Translations under genes and position numbers: made by a program
Assembly: GCA_041946825.1 (NCBI GenBank)
Contig: JBHGBD010000002.1
Span: 282,740 to 346,739 of the forward strand
Length of the DNA: 64,000 nucleotides
Reading direction: 5' to 3'
Source: CAZTHM01 sp041946825
GTDB lineage: Bacteria > Acidobacteriota > Terriglobia > UBA7540
The notes under the pieces: generated by a model
What the model was told of the DNA's origin: nothing
Database searches by the model: none
The model's input: the letters and a program-made list of their open reading frames with translations, nothing else
Shown: one piece after another, positions 35,134-43,834 of the stretch
Layout: every line of letters begins with the position of its first letter
Numbering within the stretch: position 1 is the first letter of the stretch

Positions 35134-35706
35134 TCACTCCGGTCCCGGGGACAGGTCGTGCGTTTGCTTCTCACCTCGGGATTTCTCTTCCATGAAGACG
35201 TCGCCACCATCAATGCGCTTTGGTCGAACCGCAATATTGCACGCCTGCAATTCTCTGCGTGCTTCTCGAAAAACGAACCGGTCGCCTGCCAGAAAATTCA
35301 GGATTGAGCAGACGCAGATGGTCAGAACGTTAGCGAAGACGTAGTTGATTGACAAAGATCCTACGAATATGCGCATCAGGATGAGGTTCCCCCCAACGGA
35401 GAGCGCGCCGTTCGCCAAGTGGAAACGCCCCATCCGCTTCCACATGTTCTCCTTGTCATGCCCCGAGCGGTCATACCAGGTCCATTTCTCGTGCCAGATG
35501 AAGTTATGGAGGACTGCGGCTTCAACGGCCAATCCTGTCGCCACGAGATAATGCATTCCCAACCCTCCGGTCAGGATCGCCAACGTGGAAAGCTGGATCA
35601 GGATTCCCAGGAAACCGACGAAGTTGAAAGCCAACCACCGCCGCGCCAGTGTGGTCCCTCCAGGGAACGCGGCGGGGTCTCGCGACGTCTCTCGTATCCG
35701 TTTCAT
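35134..35706 (-). CDS. GtrA-family membrane protein
   Basis: A 190-residue protein with four membrane helices: FNFVGFLGILIQLSTLAILT, YLVATGLAVEAAVLHNFIW, ANGALSVGGNLILMRIFVG, and NYVFANVLTICVCSILNFLAG followed by DRFVF. WHEKWTW and the final NFLAGDRFVF are GtrA family marks. GtrA-type proteins are thought to move or flip undecaprenyl- or lipid-linked sugars in cell-surface polysaccharide synthesis. The start overlaps the stop of the CDP-alcohol phosphatidyltransferase by four bases, so the two are translationally coupled. The last 40 residues after RFVF are charged and poorly conserved in the family. Confidence 0.9.
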   Translation of the reverse strand: MKRIRETSRDPAAFPGGTTLARRWLAFNFVGFLGILIQLSTLAILTGGLGMHYLVATGLAVEAAVLHNFIWHEKWTWYDRSGHDKENMWKRMGRFHLANGALSVGGNLILMRIFVGSLSINYVFANVLTICVCSILNFLAGDRFVFREARRELQACNIAVRPKRIDGGDVFMEEKSRGEKQTHDLSPGPE

Positions 35707-36383
35707 GACGACAGTCTCTCAGCCTGGTAGAGAGCGTGTGCGTTCCGAACCGCGCACACCAGGAGTTTCACGCCAAGGCCAGCGATCGCGATAACTCCGC
35801 CCACGTCAAACAGCCGGAAGGCGCCGAGCGAGCCAAGATACACCTGGGGCCCGTAGAGAACGTACACGGTCCCAAAGGCCAGAATGATGCGCAGCTCTGT
35901 CGGGCCGATCCTCAAGAAGGAGAGCCGGAACACGCTCCGGACGTGCGTGGACAGGAATTCCTCGGCGACCACCATCTGGTAGGCGACCAGCAGCGCCAAG
36001 GCGAGAAGCGGATTCATGAAGCCCGAAAGCGCCAAGCCGCCCAGAAGGAACGAGGTCCCCACAAGATCAAGCACATGGTCGACGTAAAAGCCATACCTTG
36101 GTCGCTGCTGATTGCGGACCCGCGCCAGCGTTCCATCCAGGCTGTCGCCAAACCAATTCACGGCCAGCGAGATGACGACACCCCACAACGCCGCACGGTT
36201 CCAGCTTCCGAGCCAGTAGGCTAATCCAGCCGCCAGCATCGCGGTAAATCCCAGCAAGGTCAGGTGATCGGACTTCACCCAGAGCGGGAGCCGCTCTGCC
36301 ATCCATACTAAGGCTCTTTTCTCAATCCCAGCGAGGAGGCTTCCGTGTTGGCGGACGTGCAGAGAATTATGTTCGATGATCAT
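35703..36383 (-). CDS. CDP-alcohol phosphatidyltransferase family protein
   Basis: A 226-residue membrane enzyme. The diagnostic signature D-x2-D-G-x2-A-R ... G-x3-D-x3-D is present as GDSLDGTLARVR and GFYVDHVLD (residues about 83-112), which bind CDP and metal. Five or six hydrophobic helices follow the usual plan. The enzyme transfers a phosphatidyl or phospho-alcohol group from a CDP-linked donor, making a phospholipid or a phosphodiester lipid; the alcohol cannot be told. It forms a pair with GtrA, which suggests a lipid-linked or surface glycolipid pathway. A basic, amphipathic N terminus of 40 residues precedes the first helix. Confidence 0.92.
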   Translation of the reverse strand: MIIEHNSLHVRQHGSLLAGIEKRALVWMAERLPLWVKSDHLTLLGFTAMLAAGLAYWLGSWNRAALWGVVISLAVNWFGDSLDGTLARVRNQQRPRYGFYVDHVLDLVGTSFLLGGLALSGFMNPLLALALLVAYQMVVAEEFLSTHVRSVFRLSFLRIGPTELRIILAFGTVYVLYGPQVYLGSLGAFRLFDVGGVIAIAGLGVKLLVCAVRNAHALYQAERLSS

Positions 36384-36777
36384 TGGCCACCCGCTTTCGT
36401 TGCGAGCCGTACGCGAGGAAGTCCGGTCGCACTCGCGAAGGTCCAGCCGCCACCAGCCGGAGCAGGGTCTCGATGCGGCCGTCGGCTCCGGCGAGAGTTG
36501 GCGGCGTCCACAGACTCTATCCTCCGGTAAGCAAGTTCGACTCCGAACCTCGTCTCCGTCTTAAAGGCTCTTGTTGCAAGGGGATCCAAAGTCATGGAGC
36601 CAGAGGAAGTGCGGCTTCCATTTGGAGTATTCCGGCGATGATGCATGATTTCTCGGACAGTGCCGCCCGTCGGGGTTGTTTTCTGGGCCAACAGGTCTAT
36701 AATGGCGGCCAGCAAACGAAGTCTCCCGCCCGAGAGACCCTCGACATCGATTCGATGCACACACTGGAGGTGTCCGC
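36384..36777. promoter_or_regulatory. Intergenic region with promoter for the molybdenum-hydroxylase operon
   Basis: No gene is supported in these 394 bases. A plus-strand promoter candidate is TTGTTT (36676-36681), 16 bases, TATAAT (36698-36703). GGAGGT at 36766-36771 is a strong ribosome site for the ATG at 36778. Confidence 0.55.
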
Positions 36778-37257
36778 ATGAAAGACACCGTGCGATTCAA
36801 ACTGAATGGCAAGGCGGTGAGTCTGGAGGTCGATCCCTCGCGTGCGCTTCTATGGGTCCTGCGCTACGACCTGGGAATGACCGGCAGCAAGTATGGCTGC
36901 GGCGCGGGGCTCTGCGGCGCCTGCACGGTGCTGGTGGACCGCAACGCCACGCGCTCGTGCACGCTGGCGATGAAAGACGTGGCGGGCAAGGAAATCACCA
37001 CCATCGAGGGGTTGGAGCGTAACGGCGAGCTTCATCCGCTGCAAAAAGCTTTCGTCAAACATGACGCCCTGCAATGCGGCTATTGCACGCCGGGGATGGT
37101 CATGAACGCCTACAGCCTGTTGCTCAACACCCCTCATCCCTCGCGCCGCCAGATCATCGAGCAGATGGACGGCAACCTGTGCCGCTGCGGAGCGCACACG
37201 CGGATCATTCAGGCCATTGAAACGGCCGCGAAATTGATGGCAGGAGGCGCGCGATGA
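36778..37257 (+). CDS. [2Fe-2S] subunit of a xanthine-dehydrogenase-family hydroxylase (IorA-like)
   Basis: A 159-residue iron-sulfur protein with two clusters. The plant-ferredoxin cluster ligands are in YGCGAGLCGACTVL (residues 38-51) and the later Cys of TRSCTLA. The second cluster is in QCGYCTPGMVM (residues 99-109) and GNLCRCGAHTRI. It passes electrons from the molybdenum centre of the partner subunit. It has no export signal of its own, so it probably rides out with the Tat-bearing large subunit. The ATGA overlap with that gene (37254-37257) shows tight coupling. No FAD subunit is encoded beside it, as in isoquinoline 1-oxidoreductase-type enzymes. Confidence 0.93.
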   Translation: MKDTVRFKLNGKAVSLEVDPSRALLWVLRYDLGMTGSKYGCGAGLCGACTVLVDRNATRSCTLAMKDVAGKEITTIEGLERNGELHPLQKAFVKHDALQCGYCTPGMVMNAYSLLLNTPHPSRRQIIEQMDGNLCRCGAHTRIIQAIETAAKLMAGGAR

Positions 37258-39449
37258 GATCAACCTACGCGAGACCACGGAACGTAGAAGAAGAAAATCT
37301 GGAACTGGATTTTTCCGGAGCGTCCGGCGACGCGGGGCCGGCGCTGCCGCTCGATCGTCGCGAATTTCTGAAACTCGTGGGCGGAGGGATCGTCATCTGC
37401 TTCACCGTTCCCCATTCGCTGGCGCTGCAAGAAGGCCGGCGACGTCGCGGCGGCGAGCAGCAACTCCCCGAGGATTTCAACGCCTTCCTGCGCGTCGGCG
37501 ACGACGGCCGCGTGACCGGGTTCACGGGAAAAGTCGAGTTGGGCCAGGGCGTCATTACTTCGCTCGCTCAGATTCTCGCCGACGAACTCGACGTTCCGTT
37601 CGATTCCGTCCACATGGTGATGGGCGACACCGACCTCTGCCCGTGGGACCGCGGGACGTTTGGCTCGATGACCCACCGCTTTTTCGGACCGCCTTTCCGC
37701 GCCGCCGCGGCGGAGGCGAAAGCAGTGTTGCGGGAATTGGCCGCCGAGAAACTCGGCGTGCCGAAGGACCGGCTGAAAACCAAGGATGGCGTTGTTTACG
37801 AAGCGGGAGGCGAGAAGAAAATAAGTTACGCCGAGCTCGCCAAGGGAAAGAAGATCTTGCGGCACGTGAAGGGCGCGCCGGTTGAAACCGCCTCCGACTT
37901 CACAATTGTCGGGAAACCGATCCTGCGCAGAGACTCCGTGGACAAGGTTACCGGCCGCGCGCAGTTCTCCGGAGACCTCAAGGAGCCCGGAATGCTCTGC
38001 GCGCGTATCCTACGCCCTCCCGCTCACGGCGCCAAATTGATGAGCGTCGATACGTCCGGCGCGAAGGCAATCCCCGGCGTCGAGGTCGTGCAGGACGGCG
38101 AATTCGTTGCGGTGCTCCACCCGCTGCCCGATGTCGCGGAGCAGGCGCTGGGAAAAATCCAGGCGAAGTTCGACCAGGCCAAACCCAACGCGGACGACAA
38201 GACGATTTTCGATCACCTCCTGAAGGTCGCGCCGGCGGGCGAGGTGGTCGTCCAGGGCGGAAACCTCGCCGAGGGCGAGAAAGCCGCCGCCCTGGTTGTG
38301 GACACGACTTACCTGAACAGCTACGTCTCGCACGCCACGATGGAAACGCACACAGCTCTGGCAAAGATGGAGGGAAACAGGCTCATCATCCAGGCCTCTA
38401 CCCAGACGCCCTTCCCGCTCAAGGACGCGGCCGCTTCGCAGCTAGGAATGCCGCCCGAAAACGTGCGCGTCATCACGCCTTTCGTGGGCGGAGGTTTTGG
38501 GGGCAAGAGCAACATCCGCCAGGCGCTCGAAGCGGCGCGTCTGGCCAAGCTGACGGGCAAACCGATCCAGGTAATCTGGACGCGCGCCGAGGAGTTCTTC
38601 TACGACACGTTTCGTCCCGCGGCGGTCATCAAGATCAAGGCGGGTGTGAACAAATCCGGGTTGATCACCTTCTGGGACTACGGCGTGTACTTCGCGGGAT
38701 CCCGAGGCTCGGAGCAGTTCTACGACATCCCCCACCACCGCACGATGGCCTACGGCTCCGGCTGGACCGCGCCGGAGGGCGCGCATCCCTTCGCCACCGG
38801 CCCGTGGCGCGCTCCCAGCAACAACACCAACACGCATGCGCGGGAATCGCACATCGACGCGCTGGCCGCGAAGGCCGGCATCGACCCGGTCGAGTTCCGG
38901 CTGAAAAACCTGAAGAATGAGCGCATGCGGCGCGTCTTGCAGGCTGCGGCGGAGAAATTCGGCTGGAAGCCCGCCAAGGCGCCGAGTGGACGCGGCTATG
39001 GCGTGGCTTGCGGGACGGATGTCGGCACCGTCGTCGCGCACATCGCCGAAGTCGCCGTGGACAAAAGCACGGGAAACGTGCAGGTCAAGCGCGTGGTCTG
39101 CGCGCAGGAGATGGGCCTGTGCGTCAACCCCGAGGGCGCGCGACTGCAGATGGAAGGCTGCATCACTATGGGCCTGGGGTATGCATTGGCGGAGGAAGTC
39201 CGCTTCACGGGCGGAGACATTCACGACAAGAATTTCGACACCTATACCATCCCGCATTTCTCATGGGTGCCGGAAATCGAAACGGTCATCGTGGACGCAA
39301 AAGACTCGCCCGCGCAGGGAGGCGGCGAGCCGGCGGTCATCTGCATGGGCGCAGTAATCGCCAACGCCGTTTTCGACGCCACGGGCGCGCGGCTTCTCCA
39401 GTTGCCCATGACGCCGGAGCGCGTCCGAAAAGCGCTTTCGTTAAAGTAA
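37254..39449 (+). CDS. Molybdopterin-binding large subunit, IorB/xanthine-dehydrogenase family, Tat signal
   Basis: A 731-residue protein. A twin-arginine segment lies at about residues 36-60 (LDRREFLKLVGGGIVICFTV), so the enzyme is probably exported or membrane-anchored. The rest follows the IorB/aldehyde-oxidase plan: FTGKVELGQGVITSLAQILA, DTDLCPWDRGTFGSMTHRFF, TPFVGGGFGGKSNIRQALEA, WRAPSNNTNTHARESHIDAL, and near the C terminus GGGEPAVICMGAVIANAVFD with the conserved glutamate (GGGEP). These bind molybdopterin cytosine dinucleotide and the substrate. The substrate (aldehyde or N-heterocycle) cannot be determined. No FAD subunit or obvious cytochrome partner is nearby, so the electron acceptor is unknown. 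Confidence 0.93.
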   Translation: MRSTYARPRNVEEENLELDFSGASGDAGPALPLDRREFLKLVGGGIVICFTVPHSLALQEGRRRRGGEQQLPEDFNAFLRVGDDGRVTGFTGKVELGQGVITSLAQILADELDVPFDSVHMVMGDTDLCPWDRGTFGSMTHRFFGPPFRAAAAEAKAVLRELAAEKLGVPKDRLKTKDGVVYEAGGEKKISYAELAKGKKILRHVKGAPVETASDFTIVGKPILRRDSVDKVTGRAQFSGDLKEPGMLCARILRPPAHGAKLMSVDTSGAKAIPGVEVVQDGEFVAVLHPLPDVAEQALGKIQAKFDQAKPNADDKTIFDHLLKVAPAGEVVVQGGNLAEGEKAAALVVDTTYLNSYVSHATMETHTALAKMEGNRLIIQASTQTPFPLKDAAASQLGMPPENVRVITPFVGGGFGGKSNIRQALEAARLAKLTGKPIQVIWTRAEEFFYDTFRPAAVIKIKAGVNKSGLITFWDYGVYFAGSRGSEQFYDIPHHRTMAYGSGWTAPEGAHPFATGPWRAPSNNTNTHARESHIDALAAKAGIDPVEFRLKNLKNERMRRVLQAAAEKFGWKPAKAPSGRGYGVACGTDVGTVVAHIAEVAVDKSTGNVQVKRVVCAQEMGLCVNPEGARLQMEGCITMGLGYALAEEVRFTGGDIHDKNFDTYTIPHFSWVPEIETVIVDAKDSPAQGGGEPAVICMGAVIANAVFDATGARLLQLPMTPERVRKALSLK

Positions 39450-39924
39450 AGAGTCGTCAAGAACTGAATTAGATTCTGGCGAGGATCTGAGGGACAGCCC
39501 GGCGGGAACGTAGCAGCGGCACTGACCCTTTTTGGTGTGAACCGTTCCTTGATGGCCGGCTGGTCGCCTTTCAAGCATCACGGTTCTTCCGGCACCCCTC
39601 ATCTTCACAGACCCTCCGAGAATGCTCGAATTAGTCCGGCTTGGCCTTGGAAGTTAGCTTTGTTTTGACCCTGCTTTTTGACTCCGATCAATTGTTTTCA
39701 ATAAGTTACTGGCTTTGAATCGTCAAAAAACGTCCCTTAGTGCATTTCCAATCGCCAACAGGAATATCGGGCTTTTTGTCCCAGGCAGAACGCCCGTCCC
39801 TGTTCGGCAGGGCAAGCTCCAGCTGGCGCTAAAGGATTCGCCGGTGGGGCCCGATTTGTCGACTCCGATGGAGTCCATCGGACTGCTGAGATCGGAGACG
39901 TCGGCGCTACAGTTTCAGCCGCCG
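39450..39924. other. 475-base intergenic region without a gene
   Basis: It lies between convergent genes. A low-quality frame runs through it but is a shadow of the amidohydrolase gene. The 12-base dyad ATTGTTTTCAAT (39691-39702) is the reverse complement of the one at 3719-3730. No terminator with a T tract was found. Confidence 0.5.
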
Positions 39925-40812
39925 CTACTTTTGCGCATTCAGGATTTTCCAGATCGTTCCGGCGAAGATATTGTCCTGGGCGGCCTTGGGGACCTGGCAG
40001 GCGTCGAGCATTTTGTGATAGCGCTCGAGCTCGCGGTCGAATTCCTCCAGCTCGCCGCCAAACACGTCGGAAGCGAAAACCAGTTTCTCGAAGGCGTGCG
40101 GCCCGCCGGCAGGCGTGTGCGGGCTGACGACGCCGGCCCACCAGAAGATGCTTTTCCAGAACGTCGGGTCGTCCTGTTTCTTGATGAGCGACGAGCCGGA
40201 GAGATCGAAGATCAGGTTAGGATTCCAGCGCGCGATTTCCGCCGCCCAAGCGTAGTCGGGATTGCCGAGGTGCGCGCCGAAGACGGTGAGCTTGGGAAAG
40301 CGCCGCGCGATACCGTCGAGCAGCAAGGGGCGCATGCGGTCCACGCTGATGTCGGAGGGCGTGTCGGGATCCATGCGGTTCACGATGCCGGTGTGGAAAA
40401 GGACAATCATCTTGTACTTCTCCGCGCGTTCGTACACGGGCCAGTAGCGCCGGTCGTCGTAGTTGTAGAGCGGTCCGGTCAGTTCGCCCAGACCCACGCA
40501 GCCCGCCTCGTGGAAGCGGTCGACCAGAGAAACTGCTACGGGGTCGTCGAGCTTCAATTCGCCCAGGCAGCGCACTCGTTTGGGATGCGCCTTAATGAAG
40601 TCGGTCACGCTCTTCAAGTCACCCACTGCTGTGATGAGCAGCGTCATACCATCTACGGAATCCATCTTCGCCCCCAGCTTCTGCAAATACGCCGGGTCGC
40701 CGTTGTGATGATGGTGGGCGTCGATAATCTTCGGCCGCCACTCCTGCGCCAACAGCGCGCCCGGGAACGCGGCAATTGCAAGAAGACAGACAAGCTTTTT
40801 CATTCGTCGCAT
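39925..40812 (-). CDS. Secreted amidohydrolase-2-family metal-dependent hydrolase
   Basis: About 295 residues from the ATG at 40812, chosen because GGGGAAGG precedes it; the frame opens at 40827. A signal peptide follows (MKKLVCLLAIAAFPGALLAQ). The amidohydrolase-2 barrel shows the metal motif IIDAHHHH, a strand-4/5 histidine in MIVLFHTGIVN, a further one in TVFGAHLGNPDYAWAA, and the final aspartate in VFASDVFGG. Members are decarboxylases or hydrolases (for example lactonase-type) and use one zinc. No neighbour gives the substrate. Export is unusual for this family and points to an extracytoplasmic substrate. Confidence 0.88.
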   Translation of the reverse strand: MRRMKKLVCLLAIAAFPGALLAQEWRPKIIDAHHHHNGDPAYLQKLGAKMDSVDGMTLLITAVGDLKSVTDFIKAHPKRVRCLGELKLDDPVAVSLVDRFHEAGCVGLGELTGPLYNYDDRRYWPVYERAEKYKMIVLFHTGIVNRMDPDTPSDISVDRMRPLLLDGIARRFPKLTVFGAHLGNPDYAWAAEIARWNPNLIFDLSGSSLIKKQDDPTFWKSIFWWAGVVSPHTPAGGPHAFEKLVFASDVFGGELEEFDRELERYHKMLDACQVPKAAQDNIFAGTIWKILNAQK

Positions 40813-41170
40813 AGTAGCCTTCCCCAAATTAGAATTGTTGCAGCGCCATCATGCCACAACTTTGCTGTCGAAGCACTGTCGGCGAAAAACGGCATCGTGG
40901 AGGGCAGAGTGCCGCCCGCATGGCGAAGCCCATTGGCCAAAGAGACTTGGGATGCCAGTCGAGCGGAAGGGGCATTGATTGGCCGTGCAGGGCAGATCCT
41001 GCCCTCCGCGATCTGTTGGCAACACATTGAAAAACAAGCGGATATATGAGTTATCGAAGGCTCTCGCGATGGGTCTATTTTCGCCCCACGTTCGCTTTTG
41101 TTCTGGCTCGGCGGCGTGATAGACTTGCATTTTACCGCCAACACTCCACGCACGCCCTGGGAGTTCCCTC
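40813..41170. other. 358-base intergenic region without a gene
   Basis: Divergent promoter region for the amidohydrolase and the thymidylate-kinase-like pair. I see no clear -10/-35 pair, repeat or RNA gene. Confidence 0.45.
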
Positions 41171-41854
41171 ATGAAGCGCTATGGTGAGCATCGCTTTCCC
41201 GGCAAGCTTTTCATTGTCGAAGGGATCGATGGCTCCGGAAAGTCGACCCAACTGATGCTTCTCCACCAGTGGCTTCAGGCGGAGGGATACGGCACGGTCT
41301 TCAGCGAGTGGAACTCCTCGCCGCTGGTCAAGGAGACAACCCGCCGAGGCAAGAAGAAGCAGATGCTGACTCCCGCGACTTTCAGCCTGATTCACGCCAC
41401 GGACTTCGCCGACCGCATGGAGCACAACATCATTCCCCTGCTCAAGGCGGGGGCGGTTGTGCTTTGTGATCGTTACATTTACACGGCCTTTGCGCGCGAC
41501 GTGGTGCGCGGGATGGACCCGAAATGGGTGCGCGAGCTCTATACCTTCGCGGTCAAGCCGACCGGCGCGTTCTACTATCGTGTGCCATTGGACGTGGCGA
41601 TGAAGCGCATCCTCGACGGCCGCGCGGGAGTGAAATACTACGAAGCCGGCATGGACCTGGGGCTGAGCGAGGACGAGGAAGAAAGCTTCAAGCTCTTTCA
41701 GGGGCGCATCCTGGAAGAGTACGAAAAGATGGTTCCAGAGTTTGACCTGATCGCGATCGACGCGACCTTGCCCATCGAAGAGCAGCAATCCCAGATGCGG
41801 CAAATCGTCAAAGCCAAACTCGCGCAGGCCAAACGTTTGAGGGTGGCGCCGTGA
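41171..41854 (+). CDS. Thymidylate-kinase-like P-loop protein 1
   Basis: A 227-residue P-loop kinase of the dTMP kinase fold. Walker A is GIDGSGKST (residues 18-26), the DR(Y) motif is VLCDRYIYTAFARD (residues about 96-109), and the helix HATDFADRMEHNIIPLLK precedes it. A tail rich in Glu/Lys follows. The substrate-loop sequence (SEWNSSPLVKETTRRGKKK) is unlike bacterial Tmk (EPGGT), so thymidylate is unlikely to be its substrate. It overlaps the next gene by four bases, and the two are similar in sequence. PPK2-type polyphosphate kinases share this fold, and a CHAD protein faces the pair, so a phosphate-related role is possible but unproven. Confidence 0.82.
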   Translation: MKRYGEHRFPGKLFIVEGIDGSGKSTQLMLLHQWLQAEGYGTVFSEWNSSPLVKETTRRGKKKQMLTPATFSLIHATDFADRMEHNIIPLLKAGAVVLCDRYIYTAFARDVVRGMDPKWVRELYTFAVKPTGAFYYRVPLDVAMKRILDGRAGVKYYEAGMDLGLSEDEEESFKLFQGRILEEYEKMVPEFDLIAIDATLPIEEQQSQMRQIVKAKLAQAKRLRVAP

Positions 41855-42645
41855 GAGAAACCTATGAAGTGGTCCTGCCGGGAACGAACCTGGCGGACCT
41901 GACCGGCAAGCTGATCGTCATCGAGGGCACGGATGGGGTGGGCCGTTCGACGCAGATCCGCCTGCTCAAGCCCTGGCTGGAACAGCAGGGCCGTGCCGTG
42001 CTCGAAACCGGCATGACGCGCTCCTCGCTGGCTGGCAAGGGCATCAAGCAAGCCAAGGAAGGCCACACCCTGGGACGCATCACCCTGAGCCTGTTCTATG
42101 CGACGGACTTCGCCGACCGGCTGGAAAATGAAATTGTTCCCGCCCTGCGCGCCGGGTTCGTCGTGCTGACCGACCGCTACACCTATTCGTTGATGGCGCG
42201 CGCCATGGTGCGCGGGATCGATCCCGCCTGGATTCGCAACGCCTACAGTTTTGCGCTTAAGCCTGACGCGGTCTTCTATCTTCGCATCGGTGTGGAAGAC
42301 CTGATTCCGCGCGTCGTGTTCTCGCGTGGCTTCGATTATTGGGAATCGGGTATGGACCTTCACCCCAGCGAGGACATGTACGAGAGTTTCCTCAAGTATC
42401 AGACTTCGCTGCTGCAACAGTTCGACAAGCTGGGCGAGGAGTACGGCTTCGAGATCGTGGACGCTTCCGCGGACGTGCGGACGGTTTTCGGGCGCCTGCG
42501 CGACGGCATCGCGCGCGTGTTGAGCGGCGAGCCGCGTGAGCCCCTTTTCGCGGTCCCGCGTCCCAAGGAGGCTGCGGAATCTCCGGCGCCAGGCAAGCTG
42601 GTCGAAATGCCCGGCAAAGTCGCCACGGCGGGAAATGAGAATTGA
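41851..42645 (+). CDS. Thymidylate-kinase-like P-loop protein 2 with altered Walker A
   Basis: A 264-residue paralogue of the preceding protein, starting at GTG 41851 inside its stop codon. The Walker A reads GTDGVGRST (residues 26-34), with arginine in place of the catalytic lysine. The DR(Y) motif (VLTDRYTYSLMARAM) and the helix LFYATDFADRLENEIVPALR are kept. A C-terminal tail of about 45 residues rich in Pro, Glu and Ala (GEPREPLFAVPRPKEAAESP) is absent from its partner. Loss of the P-loop lysine argues for weak or absent ATP turnover, perhaps a regulatory subunit of a heterodimer. Confidence 0.8.
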   Translation: MRETYEVVLPGTNLADLTGKLIVIEGTDGVGRSTQIRLLKPWLEQQGRAVLETGMTRSSLAGKGIKQAKEGHTLGRITLSLFYATDFADRLENEIVPALRAGFVVLTDRYTYSLMARAMVRGIDPAWIRNAYSFALKPDAVFYLRIGVEDLIPRVVFSRGFDYWESGMDLHPSEDMYESFLKYQTSLLQQFDKLGEEYGFEIVDASADVRTVFGRLRDGIARVLSGEPREPLFAVPRPKEAAESPAPGKLVEMPGKVATAGNEN

Positions 42646-42718
42646 TATTGAAAATTGATAATTGAGAATTGATGATTGAACTGGCAGTTTGAAGTCTGCA
42701 ATTTTCAATTATCAGACT
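42646..42718. repeat. AT-rich degenerate repeat stretch
   Basis: Units of the type ATTGANAATTGA in direct and inverted order (ATTGAAAATTGATAATTGAG, then AATTTTCAATTATCAGAC). It lies between two convergent genes and may act as a bidirectional stem-forming terminator; no gene. Similar AT-rich triplet-like runs occur at 44040-44105. Confidence 0.45.
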
Positions 42719-43834
42719 TCAATTTTCAATCCCGAAGGCCTTCTCCGGCCCGGCAACCATTCCGCTCACCCACTCTTTGACCCGGTCGTAATCTCCTGAA
42801 TCCCGCGTCATCGCAAAGTATTTCTCCTTGAAACTCTCTTTGCCTTTACGATTGCGCAGAATGAGTTTCTCGATGCCCATGGCGATGGGCAGTTGGTCGC
42901 GGAGGAATTCTTGGCGCGCCAGCATTTCGATCATCATCTGCTCGAGCACTTCCACGTCGTGCCAGTTGCCGAGGTGCGTCTGCAGGCTGCGTAGCCAGCG
43001 CAGCGCCTCGCGGCTGCCGCTCACGTCGAACGCATCGACGACCTCGATCAGGTAGCGGACGCGCTTGGCGGCGATCCGCACTCCGTGAATGACCCCTGCC
43101 CGAGGATCGCCATGCGACTGAGCAATCTGGGTTTCGAGCGCCTGCCAGACGGTCTCGAGCGACCGGCCGATACGTTCTGAAAATTTCTCGGGGCCGGATT
43201 CTTCGGTCACCGGCAGGTAAGCCGCGGCGTGCGCGATGACGTTTCCCGCCAGATGCGCTTTCAGGTGTACGTAGAACACGGCCATGTTGACCTTGCTGAT
43301 TTTCTTCAGCGCTTTCTCAAAGTGCTCGACTCGCCGCTGGCGAATGTAGTGATGGACGGCATCCCAGGCTTCCCGCCGCGCCGCGCGTTTGGCAGACAGC
43401 GTCCTCTCGACCCGCGCCAGTTGCACGTCGCAGTTGCGCACTTCGCCGAGCACTCGACGACAGCGACGAATCTTGCACCGCAATTTGCGGATTTCGGGCG
43501 GGCGCGGCCGCGGATAGATCAGGTCCAACACTTGTTGCAGCCGCCGGCTGGCCACGCGCAGATCGTGAATTGCGTCAGGGCTGTCCCCGCTCAGCACTTT
43601 GGGCTCGAGCGACATGAAGCGATCGAGCTGCTTGATCGCCAGCTTGCGAACCTTCTTCCACGCATCAACCCGCTCGACTTCCTGTACCGCAGGCTCCCCG
43701 CCTGCGCGAGGATGATCGGCGGATTCCTGCGCCGTTGGGTCCGCGGTCTCGCCGGATGGACCACTGGATGGAGGCCCGTCATGGTGCATCGGGTCAGGAG
43801 CAGGAGCGGTGGCGGCGCGGGAGAATTCGTTCAT
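42719..43834 (-). CDS. CHAD-domain protein
   Basis: A 371-residue protein. After a 55-residue low-complexity Pro/Gly/Glu-rich N terminus comes a full CHAD domain (about residues 60-350) with two helical-bundle repeats: repeat 1 has AIHDLRVASRRLQQVLDLIYP, repeat 2 has GVIHGVRIAAKRVRYLIEVVDA, and the usual basic face LRCKIRRCRRVLGEVRN. CHAD domains bind inorganic polyphosphate through their conserved His, Arg and Lys residues. The gene faces two thymidylate-kinase-like genes convergently. No CYTH or PPK gene is in the window. Confidence 0.92.
   Translation of the reverse strand: MNEFSRAATAPAPDPMHHDGPPSSGPSGETADPTAQESADHPRAGGEPAVQEVERVDAWKKVRKLAIKQLDRFMSLEPKVLSGDSPDAIHDLRVASRRLQQVLDLIYPRPRPPEIRKLRCKIRRCRRVLGEVRNCDVQLARVERTLSAKRAARREAWDAVHHYIRQRRVEHFEKALKKISKVNMAVFYVHLKAHLAGNVIAHAAAYLPVTEESGPEKFSERIGRSLETVWQALETQIAQSHGDPRAGVIHGVRIAAKRVRYLIEVVDAFDVSGSREALRWLRSLQTHLGNWHDVEVLEQMMIEMLARQEFLRDQLPIAMGIEKLILRNRKGKESFKEKYFAMTRDSGDYDRVKEWVSGMVAGPEKAFGIEN

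Noticed and set aside
36383..36781. A 132-codon open frame on the plus strand before the hydroxylase operon
   Set aside because: It has no ribosome site, overlaps the promoter region and start of the iron-sulfur subunit gene, and shows no family features.
39715..41049. A 444-codon open frame on the plus strand
   Set aside because: It lies antisense to the amidohydrolase gene, which has clear metal-binding motifs, a signal peptide and a ribosome site.
41698..42708. A 336-codon open frame on the minus strand
   Set aside because: Antisense to the second thymidylate-kinase-like gene, which starts by coupling to the first.
42646..42741. AT-rich repeats that might be a CRISPR array
   Set aside because: The units are short, irregular and overlapping, with no constant-length spacers and no cas genes nearby.
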